Assembly: GCA_008692225.1 (NCBI GenBank)
Contig: VICG01000004.1
Location: 744,501-808,500 of the forward strand
Source of the DNA: Monilinia fructicola
Lineage: Eukaryota > Ascomycota > Leotiomycetes > Helotiales > Sclerotiniaceae
Reading direction: 5' to 3'
DNA: 64,000 nucleotides
This document shows, piece after piece, positions 13,067 through 25,500 of the stretch; the stretch's first letter is position 1; each line of letters begins with the position of its first letter. The position numbers and the translations under genes were made by a program. The notes beneath the pieces are model-generated. The model was given only the letters and a program-made list of their open reading frames with translations. It was not told where the DNA came from and ran no database searches.

Positions 13067-15217
13067 GAGGTAGAATAGACAGAGGAGATATCAGGTATCT
13101 TAGTGCAAAGCTCATCGGTCGTAAGGAACTCATGATATCCGCCACAACAAAGTCGCTTAATGAGATTCTATTAGATCGATACTTTTCACCTCCAGAAGCA
13201 GTATAAGTACATGGGGAAACATGTGGTCTTAATGATTGCATTGGTCTTCTGGGTCTATTTGTGCATTAGATGGCCAGAGTTCCAAACCTCTCCACAGATA
13301 CAAGATCCCTTGCGCCGAAGAATAACTTAAAATGATTCATAGCGCAGATCTCTTCTGGACAGATCATCGAAATGTTGAAATACTCGAAAAAGAGGAACCC
13401 CCTTCCCCCCTCTCCCCCCAATAACTCAACCTAGACCATATAGAAGCAAATTCAAAGGTCATCCAACCCTCAAATACATGCGCAAATGTCTAGAAAGTTT
13501 GATTTTCCGAATCCTCTTGGACTCCTCTCATCCTATATTTACCACAAAATTCACTTGACCTGAAGAGACAAACAACTCTCCACTCCAAATCACCAGTAGA
13601 AATGGAATTCCCGTGAATCTATCCCCCCATTCTTTCCCATCAGCACAACCCACATGATCGAGACAAACCCCGCTAGACACACACCCAAAAACACCTCCAT
13701 CTATCCCCGTTGAAACCCCCCCTCTCCCCGACTCACCTCAAAACACACGCCTGACGCGAACCCCGGCGTCGAACCCCCAACAAGCCCAAAACCACCAGAT
13801 CAACCCCCACCGTCCAAACGACAAAAGCCATGATGGCCCCTCTCACCCAGCCTCGGAATTCACTTCACAGAAGACAACTCTTCCTTAAACTACCTGTGTG
13901 CCTCTAAACCCAGAGAGAGAGAAAAAAAAGCATTCTATATAGTCTTGAATATCAACCAACGGTATATATGCAATCTCCCAGATGAAAAATCCCCCTTCCC
14001 ATGTCAATCCAAAGCGTCTCTTTCCCTTCTGACCTCGGAAACAGGACGATCCTCCCGTCCCGGCATTCATCCCACTAAACTTCCGAGTCTTAACAGCATA
14101 CAAAGACATCGATGCACATGCCGCATACCGCAGAGCTAGCAGGAAGCGAACCCAATCTCCAAACATCGAATCAGCTCATACTACCCAAGCAAACAGACCC
14201 AGACCCGATCTTGCAAAGCGAGCGAGAGCGAGCGAGAGCGAACCAAGCCACCTCGGCGGTCCACCTCGCGATTCAACATCGACCCCATCAACACGATCTC
14301 CAGCAAAGAGCTACAGGAAACAAGCCCCAGTAGCCGCGTGCCCAAAATGAATCGCAGCAATAGCGGTGCTCTCGAACATCCATCTATCCACAAGACTCCG
14401 CCCAATTGCGAATAGTCCCTAATGACCAACACTCATTCAAGATTCCTAGATTCAGCGAATAAGCAAACGAGTAAGCAAAACGAGCAAAACGAGCACAACA
14501 TCGCACACCCCACAAACAAACAGACCAACGACGGCCCAGTCCCCAACATCAAGATTCAAAGCTCCTTCCACCGAGAGTAGCCATCCTCCCCTCTATCCTC
14601 CCCATCCCCATCCCAATCCCAGCATCACACACACCCGGTCAACGTGGCCTCCCCCCCAGAACCGATGTTTTTCTTTCCTTCCCCCCCCCCCTAGCGATGC
14701 AATATATAGCATAGCACGACTTCACAACCAACCAGGCTAGAAGATGGAATGGACGGTTGGGTTTCCCGTGCTTCAACCCCGTCATTATTTGTAAACCACG
14801 CAATGAACTACATTGGTGCCGATATGAATGATGGCGCGAATATCCCGAGACGTCCGCTTGGAACGAGAACGTAGTTTGCAGTGACATGCCACCTGTAAAC
14901 ACTATCCAAAGCAAAAGATACACTCAAACATCGTCGGATGTGAGACATAACGCAGCGTCTTCGAAGAAATCCATTTCGATTGAGCAAGCAGGTATTCTAA
15001 TGATATACAAACAGATTACGCCGACTAATATTGATGACCCATGACCCAGTGTTCTCAGACGCCAATCACCATATACTTCCGTAGAGGTATAATTCCATCC
15101 GTATTTTCCCTGCCATTCGGGTATTCATGATGCACCCCTCGCTAAGATAACACATAGGTCTAAGAACTTGTACAGCGGAACCGAAAATTTCAACTCGTTG
15201 CTTTATGACGTTCGACT
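13067..15217. other. Intergenic, C-rich, with a weak small-ORF candidate
   Basis: This is C/A-rich on the plus strand with poor coding character. One weak minus-strand candidate runs 13831-13528. ATG is followed by a hydrophobic segment (MAFVVWTVGVDLVVLGLLGV), then a GTGAGT donor and a CTAG acceptor (intron 13736-13673), giving about 79 residues. I would not call it a gene without expression evidence. Nothing else is supported. Confidence 0.4.
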
Positions 15218-16404
15218 TCATTGTCCCTCCCTCGTAATTTCGCCCATCTTATTATCTCCAGCACATCTCTCCCTCTCTAATTTCATTGGCATTATCATAA
15301 CCAATTCAGGACAATAATCAAAAATCTTCCTTCTTTGAGTCGGGTCTTTCCAAACATTATCCGGGAGTACTTCTCCACCGTCTCGTACATGAAATCCCAT
15401 GGGCTTATCATGGTATCGATCTTCAACGGAAAAATGATCTTCTTTCTCACCACTCGCAACTCGTGCCCCTGGTAACAATGTGATGCGTTTTCCATACCAC
15501 TCATCTTCGGGGGCTGTATCATTGTATCGAGATTGAAACCCGAGGATCTTCTTCACCGCCGAGATTCTTCGGAATGAAAGCCCACCATTTCCTGCGAAGC
15601 GATCGTTCTCAACCCTGGATTCGAGCATGTTAGCATTTGACTCAGATGATCTTGTATTCCTGGGATGCGATAGCGCTTACCTAGGAGCACCAGCCCAATC
15701 ATAATCTAACCAGTCATTCAAGCTCTCCTGCGAATTTCCACACATAATGCTATCCGACTCATATTTGAGCAACCATTCAACGCCGGGCAAAAACTCATCA
15801 TAGAAGCGCATGTCCGTAAGCAGTCTGAATACATCCTCCTTACTATCAACCTTCCACGGCTTCGGAAGAACCACCAAATCCAACTTTCCATTAGCCTGAT
15901 GGTATTGCGTAGCAAAGCTTGCGAGATACCGTTGCGACACTCTTGTTTGTGCCTATGAACATGAAGCGCCAATCCGGTGGCACAACTGATATCATATGTA
16001 GAATCTGAGGGACCAGGTGAGGAATCGGTCTGCCTTCGATGAGGAGCGCAACTTTCGAGGCGTTGAACTGCTCGCGTGGGTCATGGTTGGGATACCAATC
16101 GACTTTGATGGCGGGGATTTTCTCAACCGCGGAGGATAATCTGTCTTTGATATGCTCTTCGACCGCCGGTCGATATTGCGGGACCAGGTGGGCTATCCAC
16201 CATCTAATAGTGCCATTGTTAGAATTTGCTCTCTTGGATTTCAAGGTTGGTTGGTTTGTATTTTGGGAGGGGGCGGGGCGGACGTGGTTGGACGTCATTA
16301 CTTACGTGACTATCAAGTGATACCAACAATAGAATTCTAGTCTTGTTTATCACCCACAACCCATTGCCCCTAACAGAATCGGACCCCGAATGCGAAGACG
16401 ACAT
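15218..16404 (-). CDS. DUF5672 family glycosyltransferase-like protein, paralog 1
   Basis: The N-terminus (MSSSHSGSD) starts at 16404 and carries a short hydrophobic stretch (NKTRILLLVSL), compatible with a type II membrane anchor. An intron near 16310-16208 (donor GTAAGT, branch CTAAC, acceptor TTAG) joins to WWIAHLVPQYRP, though the phases do not match perfectly. The core contains FNASKVALLIEGRP, VVPPDWRFMFIG, LKYESDSIMC and LDYDWAGAP. A second intron, 15680-15615, precedes GGLSFRR and YHDKPMGFH. All these blocks recur in the two paralogs downstream. Coding shifts by one base near 15929-15934. DUF5672 proteins are regarded as putative glycosyltransferases. The acidic S-D motif in the core may bind a metal or nucleotide sugar (inference). 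A secretory-pathway location is likely if the anchor is real. Confidence 0.82.
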
Positions 16405-17749
16405 TCTTTCCCACGCACGGCGTGATAAGAAGGAGGAGAAAGGTATAGGTCTAGCAGGATGTGCAGCAGAGGTGAATGTATGAAGGATCAATCAATTCGT
16501 TTATCTGGATAGTTACACGAGGAACATGAAGCACCATCGATCCCCAAAAGAGGAAAAAATTATAGATAAAAAGAAAGGAAAGGAAAGAAAGAAAGTATGA
16601 ATGGTGAGTGAGTTAGAAGAAGGAAATTAATTTGGTCTGCGACCTTACATGGATGTACATGATGACTGACGCCTCAAGATCTGAACACGGTAGGTGAATA
16701 TGTAGAAGATGGAGATCTGAGGGGGAGATATGGATGGATGGATGGATGGATGGATGGATGTGAGTGATGTAAGTGAGTGTGTGAGGTGTGTGAGAAGTGA
16801 GGAGTGAGGAGTGTAATTGCGTGTGTAATGGTGCGTAATTGTCTATAACGTGTGTGATCCATGGATGCTTTTCGTTCTTCGTTCCAAGCCAAGAGAATTA
16901 AAACGTGCGTTGGGGCATTTAATATCAAGGCGTGAAGACTAGAATGCCCCAACATATCTCTATCCATGGATCTTATTGTTCACACCAACAACAACACCAA
17001 CAACAACACCAAACCTAGACAAAACTGACTTGAGCCTTACGTATACTACATTTCTTATTCCTTACCGACTAACGCGTACAGTACAGTACAGTATTGTGGG
17101 TGTTTAGATAAGGTCCAGCCTCAATAATAATCCCTGCGTACATCTTTAATGGAGACAGAGAGAGTGAGAGAGAGAACTTTCTTTTGCAGTACGGTCATGC
17201 CGACATCTGATGTTTGGAAGAAGATCGAACTATTTTCAATCAACTGTTCATTTAAACTTTGGAAGGCATACGACCCATCATCCATATGTTATAGAATAGC
17301 TGTTATACCTACCAGCGTTTGAAAGATACTAGGCATATCCTTTCTAATTGTTGATCTCGGACATGTATGTGTAAGGGGAGAAAAGTATTGTGTCGGTTTT
17401 GGACGTTTCCTGTGAAATGTGTGGTTTGGGGGGGCAAAAGTAAGACATGATGGCTGTTTTGAGGAATGAAGGGAGTCGAGACTCCCTCTATCTAGCTCCT
17501 GCTTCCAAGTTCCCGCCACCAGGAAACATTCGGAGAGTGATGCTGTATGGTCAGAGGAGAAGCAAAGTGGCAAGTCCGTTGATCGTAATATCTCAAAGTT
17601 CTTGACAAAAGGATGGAATTGGAAATGAGATCTCCAAGGTAACCTAATTAAAAATAATTGATCTATCTAAGCATCCGTAACTCCGTACCATATACAATCA
17701 AGAACCCTATGTAAACAAAATAGCCGAACTCCTATCGTTATTTAACATG
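16405..17749. other. Intergenic between two DUF5672 genes
   Basis: This contains a (GGAT)n tract at 16731-16760 and a GA-rich stretch near 16560-16590. Minus-strand reading frames here are repeat translations or lack protein character. No gene is supported. Confidence 0.6.
16731..16760. repeat. (GGAT)n microsatellite
   Basis: About seven uninterrupted GATG/GGAT units. Confidence 0.95.
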
Positions 17750-19160
17750 CTATGCCATATTACCATCCACGCCTCCGTTCTCAAAGGTTGGAAACTCTTT
17801 GCCATGATGTGATACAGAACATAATTTGTACTCCGGACACCAATCAAGTAACTTATCCATCTGATCTTCCTTCCATTTGTGTACGCGATGTAGTCCCAAT
17901 GGGTGTGGATAATCAATGGATTCCACACTGAATGTACGAGTAACTTCTTCAGTGGGCAGATTAATTGCATCATCACCTTCTGGTCGATGCCAAAGTTTTC
18001 TTCGTCATTTTGTAACTTTCGTAACCTGAAATATACTTTTAGTGTGATTTTGGTGTAGTGAATGATCAAAGTGGACTTACTTTTCTTGGAACCATCGATC
18101 TTCTGCCATTTCTTCCTCTGGTTCTTCCTCCTTTCTCTTCTCATCCCTCTTCTGGCTATTCTTCCCCTTTTCCTTCCCATTACCTGTCTTGTCATTCTGC
18201 TTGCTTTCTTTCTCCTTATTATAGTTCTTCTGGCCCTCTGTCGCTAGCTTCTTCATCTCATCTTCCTTCTTCTTTTTCGCATCATCTACCTTCTTCTTCT
18301 GTTCTTCCTCCAGTTTTCTTCGCTTTATCTTCCGCCTCTTTCTTCTTCCTTTCCTCCTCCTCTTTTTCTTCTTCTCTGCCTCCTCCTCTTTCTTTCTTGC
18401 ATCCTCAACCTTTTTCTTATCGTCCTCCTTCTTTTTGACCTCTGCAGCAAAATCCCAATTATCTAGAACCCTTAACATACTGCTCCTTTTTCTCAAACTC
18501 AAACCTCCTCTATGCCCCTTATCCTTGACTGGTGTTCCAATCAAATCATAAGCGAAGAAGTTATCAACACTCGTTGCTGCGTTAGAACACAACATGCTAT
18601 CACTATTGAAAAGTAGAATGTGCTCTGCCGGTGCAAGATTTCCACAGCCATGTGTCTGTCATGAATTTGTTTCTAGCTTTCAGGTCGGTGAAGAGGACGG
18701 ATTGTGGGAGATTCCGTATTTGAACGAGACCTTGTGTGAGATATCGAGAGAGTGCCGCAGAAGTGGAAAATCGGCCAACTTCTTCGATGGAAGTATAGAT
18801 GAGGATTGGCCATGTTGGACCGAGGACGCTGCCAAAGTGAAGAACGAGAGGAATCACTTCAGGACGGTAGCTATCTTCGATTATCACCGCCACTTTGTTG
18901 AAGATAGTTCCATTGAAGTAATCCCCAAATTCATCCGTTAAAGGCTTGGTCTCAAGCGTCACATTTGCCTTTTCTCCCAAAAACAGACTGGTAAGGGGCG
19001 ATGCTAGACCGGAAGAATTTAGAGTTTTGGTGCGGTTGGAATAGATATCAATGACAGTGTGGTTAGGGTAGGAGAGCTTGACTGTCCAGATGATTATGAG
19101 AAGAAGGATAGCACCAAGTCCGATGTTGCGAGCTCGACGTTGCTGGACATCGACAGCCAT
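17750..19160 (-). CDS. DUF5672 family protein, paralog 2, with a Lys/Glu-rich insertion
   Basis: The start at 19160 (MAVDVQQRRARN) is followed at once by a signal anchor (IGLGAILLLIIIWTVKL) and several N-x-S/T sites, so it is a type II Golgi/ER protein. The core blocks match the family: NKVAVIIEDSYRPEVIP, GPTWPILIYTS, then ILLFNSDSMLC, NFFAYDLIGTPV and GGLSLRKRSSM. Next comes an approximately 120-residue, almost purely Lys/Glu/Asp/Arg tract (about 18430-18090), then AEDRWFQEK. An intron at 18080-18026 precedes LWHRPEG and DYPHPLGLHRVHKW, ending at 17750 (GNMA). One-base frame changes lie at 18636-18637 (AA on the plus strand) and 17996-17999 (TTTT). The charged tract sits between conserved blocks and is absent from the two paralogs. 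Confidence 0.82.
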
Positions 19161-21288
19161 GGCCTACCCTGCCGTCTCTTTTTTTTAAGGTTTGAAGTAA
19201 ATTACTCAAGATTCCAAGGAATGTATCCCACAGAAGATTGTTAAGGTTCACCGAAGCATTGAGCTAGAAAACCTATGCCCGCTAGAACAAGATTTGACCA
19301 AGTAGTGGAAGTTCGAATGAAAGACGTTAACAGAAAGCCTTTACTGCACTCGCAAGAAAGGGCTTGGCTATGAGAGAGAGCATATTGGAAAATGGTTAAT
19401 GAGGTCTCACATGTTTTCGGCAAGATAAGAAAATATGTACAAAGTCGCCGCCACAGAAACCATTGGCTTGTTGCTCTTCTCTCTGATTCTCGATCAACAT
19501 TCTCAATGATCATGAAAAAAGTGATAACCAAAGCCACATTTCATGCTTTGGAAAGGGGGTATTGATATGTACTTTTTCGTATCGCGACCTCAATAATTCA
19601 AGTCTTTGAGAAGATAGTGAACTGTCACAATATTCTTTTTTCGAAGAATCTAAGTTTGATACCGCCTTACGATGCGCATTTGATAAGACATGGTGGAAAT
19701 TGAGGCGAACTTAGAATATCCGAAAACTTCAGCCCGCAAGCAGAATTGTGGCATTCAAAATCAGTCCAGTTTCGGAATTCCAAATGCCTCGGAGGCATCA
19801 AACGTGCTTGCTTGCTTACCCCTGCGGTGGGAAATTTCCCCTCACTAACATCCCACGTCAAATCATCTCAGCACCATCTAATATCAGGATTGGACCGAGC
19901 TGAATTTTCCAGATTAGATAATAATAAGCCATATAGAAACGCAACACGCAAACACAGTCAGCCTTTTGTCAGAAGGTTAGGACTTGAATAAAGACACCAC
20001 CACTGTGAGATACCAGTTCTACGAAAGATATTTTTGTATATTGAGGATGGAATACAATCCATATAATAGAGTGTTGCCGCTTACTATTTTAAGGATGACC
20101 TACTCACTCACTTACTGTAATAACCTTGGAGTACATACTGTAGGTATGATCGTATGAGTAAGATTGTAAAATAGACATGAATCGAAATGAGGAATTAGAA
20201 GTTGAAATCAAAACGTATACTTGTACAATTCAATTGTTTCATCAAAGGATATGGAACGATGAACTGAATCCAATCACGGACGAATCCTGCAATTGATGAA
20301 GTTAAAGTTATAATCCTGTTGGTAGTTCTGTACAGTAATAATGAAAGATGTCTGAATATCAAAAGATGCTCAAACGTTTCACTAGTTCTAATGATAATTT
20401 AGTCCTCGAGTAGTAATCTACCTGTGTAACAGTATAATGTTGAATAAATCATGTACATATCATACTTTCCTAGCAAACAGCTAATACAGTAGCCATTTTA
20501 TATGAACTAGTCCCACTAGTCCAACCAGTCGATTAGTCCTCCTGTGCTGTAGTTGTAACCTACTCTACCGAATGATCGGTTAACTGCTTAAATAGATTAT
20601 TAATCTATTAATCTATTAATTCATCAACTTTATCGTTTGACCTTAACTTTATCAATAATCCATCGACGTTTTACAAACTCACACACACAGACCATCCGAT
20701 CTTTGATGAATTAATCAATCTAGAGTAGCCCTGGAGATACTAATCACTCCACGCAATCACTCCACGCACAATCCTCCACACATCAATATCAATATCGATA
20801 TTAATATCTATCTACGGAGTATTTCTCCTTTACCTTCTACCTACTTATGCCTAGGTCTACGAGTAGCACTGATACACGAAACAATACCTAGGTTAGACCC
20901 CCTTTCTACTTCGGTTTTTGTTTCTGCTTTTGTTTCTTTACATCTCATCAGCCTTTCGTTCCTTTTTAACCTTTGCACTACACTACACTACACTACAATA
21001 CAATACAATATTTCCAGTCCCTACCGGTAGTTAAATTCTTGGCCGCATTATCTTGATAATGAATTTCTTATGCCTCTTATCTTAATTCATACTTTTTCTT
21101 TTTCGTTTTCCTTTTCTCAATCTCGCATTTGTCTAATCTAGTATTTGGAAACTTTACAGCTAGTTAGCTATTAATCACTATATTGTCAATTGCACAATTC
21201 TCGCTTCTCGAAGTCGCTGCCATTTGATTGAATCCACGGATTTCGTTGGCTTGGCCCATTGCGGCAAAATTAATCAACAATCGCAATC
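19161..21288. other. 2.1-kb divergent intergenic region between DUF5672 paralogs 2 and 3
   Basis: The two genes point away from each other, so both promoters must lie here. Pyrimidine-rich DNA (about 20905-20945 and 21088-21125) and CACTA/CAATA pentamer runs (about 20975-21010) precede the plus-strand start, as is usual in fungal leaders. One ACCTAGGT palindrome is at 20886. No gene is supported. Confidence 0.55.
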
Positions 21289-22540
21289 ATGTCGTCGCAA
21301 AATGGTGGGATGACTATTGAGGATATATGGGATACGACACGATCCACTGTGTTGGCCGTATGGTCCAAAAGCACACGACGGATGCGAGTTATTGGTGGTG
21401 TGGTTTTATTTTTGTAAGTCCCGCTCATATGATAACTCAATAATACATAAAATACTAATATGATCTCTTCAACTCAGCATTCTATCCACTTTACTTTTCA
21501 GGCCGTCAATGCCACAATCATCATCTCTTCCCTCAATCCCTAAAGTGACTCTTGACTATGGCACTCCACCCCCTTCACAATTCAACGCTTCCAAGGTAGC
21601 ACTTCTTATCGAAAACCGCGTTAATCCTATCCTTGCCCCTCTGATGCTACATTTCATGTCTGTGGTTCCTCCTGACTGGCGTTTCCGCTTCATGGGCAGT
21701 GTCGAATCCGTGGCGCTCATGAATTCAAGCCGGGCCATTCGTCAACACGTTGACTCTGGAAAACTCGACCTAACATATATCCCCGCCAACATGACCACGG
21801 GCTCCCAAGAAGAAATCAGCAGATTCTTGACGAACCTATGGCTTTACGAAACCGTGCTACAACCTGCAGAATGGCTACTTGTCTTTCAAACGGACAGCAT
21901 GCTCTGTGCAAACAGTAGGCAAAGCCTGAACAACTGGCTGGAATACGACTGGGTAGGGGCACCATGGAACCCTCATGGGAGATTTGGAGGAAACGGAGGA
22001 TTGAGTTTGCGACGCGTGAGCGCCATCATCGACGTCCTCCGCAACCAAGTACGAGAGGATAATTCACAGCCAGAAGATGTGTGGCTCACAGACCGACTGG
22101 GGCATCGTCCTGGGGCCAAACTTGCAAATGGCACGGCTTCGCTTACATTTTCGGGGAAATGCACACGGGCCAGGCCGAACACGTTGCTGCCGAGAAGAAT
22201 AAGGGCAAGGGGAAAGACAAGACGAAGGCGGGGGTTGATCAAGGGGGTTGATGACTGGAGAGATGGATTTTACGAGCGATGGTTATCACACTGGTGGAGC
22301 GGAGTAACGCTTCATTCTGGGATCTGGGGAACCCCCGAGAAGAGAAAGCATATCTGGGATTATTGTCCCGAAGTCAAAGATGACGTTTGCAATGGATGCC
22401 GCGAAGTACGTCCCAGGGGATTGCACTCGACTTGGAAACGATGGGATAATGGCCAGGAGGGCGTCGAGGGAGCAGACGACCATGTGGAGATTATCGATGG
22501 CGTCGAATATCCCATGTTGCGGCAAATTTGTCCGTGGTAG
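21289..22540 (+). CDS. DUF5672 family glycosyltransferase-like protein, paralog 3
   Basis: Exon 1 (21289-21413) encodes MSSQNGGMTIEDIW and the start of a membrane anchor (RVIGGVVLFL). The intron 21414-21477 (GTAAGT to CTCAG) sits inside it. The anchor continues (FILSTLLF), giving a type II topology. Family blocks follow: FNASKVALLIENRV, VVPPDWRFRFMG, LVFQTDSMLC, LEYDWVGAPW, GGNGGLSLRRVSAI and HIWDYCPEV. It is open throughout (about 395 residues). However, the expected conserved Gly-Tyr-His block near 22280 and a Lys-rich stretch near 22135-22250 read better in the neighbouring frame, suggesting pairs of compensating indels. The last 60 residues are therefore uncertain in part. Likely a Golgi/ER glycosyltransferase-like enzyme; its acceptor is unknown. 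Confidence 0.85.
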
Positions 22541-25500
22541 CCTGGAGGTAGGTATAGTCAACATCATTTTCACATTTACTTCATCACTTTCCCGGTGTTT
22601 TTCAGGCAAGGCGTGAGTTGGGATCGGGCGGTAATACATCATTAAAATATTCTTTATTCGGGAAGGACGGCAGCAAACATGGGATGGATGTAGGTAGATT
22701 TGGCCATCTCTGTGCAGGGACATCTAGTTCTACGAATTATGCGTATACCTACTGGGAATGAAAACAGCGTTGATATTATCCATTTGCTCCATTACACTCC
22801 ACGCTCTGATCTTGCAATCCGGACATCCCTACAGGACAAAGATCTGTTCAGTGTTATCCTCCAACTTCAACCCAGCTTATCTTTGAAACCTCACCCTTGT
22901 GTTCGTTTGCCCTTGCATACATTGTACGCAGTACATTGCACATACATGAATGGTAAACCCCATTTCTCACCCCTCACTTACCCCTCCCTTACATATCGTA
23001 TCATGTTATATCGTGTTATATCGTATCAAATCAAAAATCATAACATATTAGATTCAAACCCAGTCTCAGCCTACAAGTTCCAAGCTCGCGTGGCGCGACC
23101 AAGTCAAGCCAGTGAACAAGGATGTCGGATGCTCATTGCTCACCCTGGAGTACTAGTCTGAACGAAGGATCGGATCATCGAGAGGATGGGTGGCTGGTTT
23201 GATGGGAGTATGGGGAATGCGACATGAGGTTGGGATTATTTACAGAGTATTTGATTAGAGTACAGGACGGGAGGTTGTTGGGGCTTGGGCTTGGCTTTGT
23301 AATGTTGATTGATGGTGGTCAATCGTTTTCGAGCGTTATGGTTGCGTGTATTGATTAGTGCAAGTATAAGGGTTTGAGGGAGAGGGCTTGGAGTGGGGTT
23401 TTGAAGAGGGGGCTAGAAAAATGGTTTAAGGTTTAATGATTATTCTTGGTATTTGCTATTGGGATCGAGAGAGGATTGGAGGAAGAGAGGAAGATATTCT
23501 ATAATACACAAAATATAGAATGGAACCCAGACAACTGTGAATAAACTTTCTTTGCCCTTCTAGATCATTCCCCTTTACATACACCCCTTCGCGAGCCGAG
23601 TTTCACATGTAGAAGAGTTTCCAATCAGCTTTTACCGCCCATCGATATCTTCTCATATCGAACAGACAGACAATGACACAACACAGTATCGGGGCCCAGC
23701 TATAGTAAGTACCTCAAGCTCACCCACTACTCAGCTCTGTCTGGCCAGACGAGGTATTTCCATCATGTCCCGCGATTGTAGATATAGAGCACAACTAGAA
23801 TATGTATGCCAGTTTCAAAAGACTCACATATTAAAACAATGCAGCCACCTTGAGATAAATCAACAGCGTTTTATATGCAAATATCCCTTTTGTTCCCGGG
23901 AAACTCCACTTTAAGCGGCCCCGCTCCAAGCTACGAGGTACTCGGCATACACATGTTTCAGACTTGGCTTGAGGCTCGAAGAATCTTTGAAGAAGCTCCA
24001 CATGCTAGAATAACGAGATCAGTAGAGATTGTGCCATGTGATTTGGGCTCCGCATCATACCCGCGCGTGCTCGTAGATCATCGAAGTTGGCTCTCATGAC
24101 ACAATATGCAATGTCCAGCTAGTCATTGCAACGGCGAAATATCACGTGTTTTTTATTACGGCTTCGGACGTGAGGGCTCATCAGAGAGGACGACGTCTTA
24201 GTCTCGTCGCATTTCTCAACGAATGACCGGACATGTTTTCACGGCAGCTATGCCGGCCCCAAGCGCAGTTGCCGAGAAGAAAGGTTGCGTTCGAGGATTC
24301 GGACATGATGTCTGAGCCGCTGAAAGATTATTCGTGGACAGGGCAGTGAGAGAGCCAATGACAGTTTTGAGTGATAGTATTGAAATTCTACTCGCAACTT
24401 TAGTAGTTTCCCTTATAATCACGACGTTTGAAGGGGTCCGGTCCTCTTCGAGCGAAGTGTTTACCGGAAGTGTGAGAATTTTCTGTCGGGGGATGAGAAG
24501 AAAACGAAAAACCATTCCTGAGCTGATCATTCTGAATGTATTTCTGTGATGAGGCACAGCACAGCACATCAATATCGATTTTCTAGCATTCTTCAGTGCA
24601 CCAACAGTTAGCTCTACATGCAGGTCTTCCAACGGAACCGCATTTGGTCCGGCGGCTAATTGATCGAATTGCGCCATGGCGGATTGGGTCTCGGCGCTTG
24701 TCGACTACTTCATACTAAGGTTGAGGATGAAATGAATTGCCATTGGCATATCTTCACAATTGTCAATTTGCATGATTTACGTTGGCTGAACTTTGAATCT
24801 GATTTGGTGGTTGGGAGCCTGACGCGGAAATTTTGTGCGTGTCTCTGAGCATGTAGTAAAGAGTGCCAATTAATGTAGCAGTACCCTTGACCATACCAAC
24901 ATCATATCTACCACCTAATTCAAAATTGGAAATAAACATTCTTCGAACAATGAGTTAGGAAATAGATATCCTAGTCATACTGCTACATATATGGCTTGAG
25001 ATCCGAGGCACAAATTAATGAGACCTCCCTTCATCTGAACCGCAAATTTTAGAAAAGCTTCGACTGAAGATGTTCTTTTGCTTGGTTTCTCTCTGTTGTA
25101 GCAGCAGTTAAAAGAGTTGCTTCTCGTTGTTATTCTTTTATTCGAGGGAAAATTATTGCCAGGTACCATCTTGTTCCGGTGTTATCTCATCGGCTTTCTC
25201 TATATTCTCTTGTCTGTATTTGTTGCCGATGGCTCCATCACAGCTATGCGAGGTTATCAAACAGCACTCCTTTTTTCAACATACAACATGCTGGTTCTTC
25301 TTAGACAGGTCTGACGTCATGGAGAAACTCGTCTCCGGAAAATCATTTGATATTGCTGTACGGATGGTGAAGTCACTCTGTAGTAAACTGAAGATATAAT
25401 GGAATGAAATATGGCAGTTTTCCTTGCCATTACTACGAATGGCCAGAACATTCTGCCCAACATTACTATTTCCTGTAAGCAACCAACTCACATTATCACT

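Noticed and set aside
18058..18438. Plus-strand Ser/Leu/Phe-rich frames
   Set aside because: These are the antisense of the Lys/Glu tract of DUF5672 paralog 2.
24216..24677. 153-codon minus-strand frame as a gene
   Set aside because: It has no recognisable motif and no splice or paralog support; plausible by chance in this gene-poor stretch.
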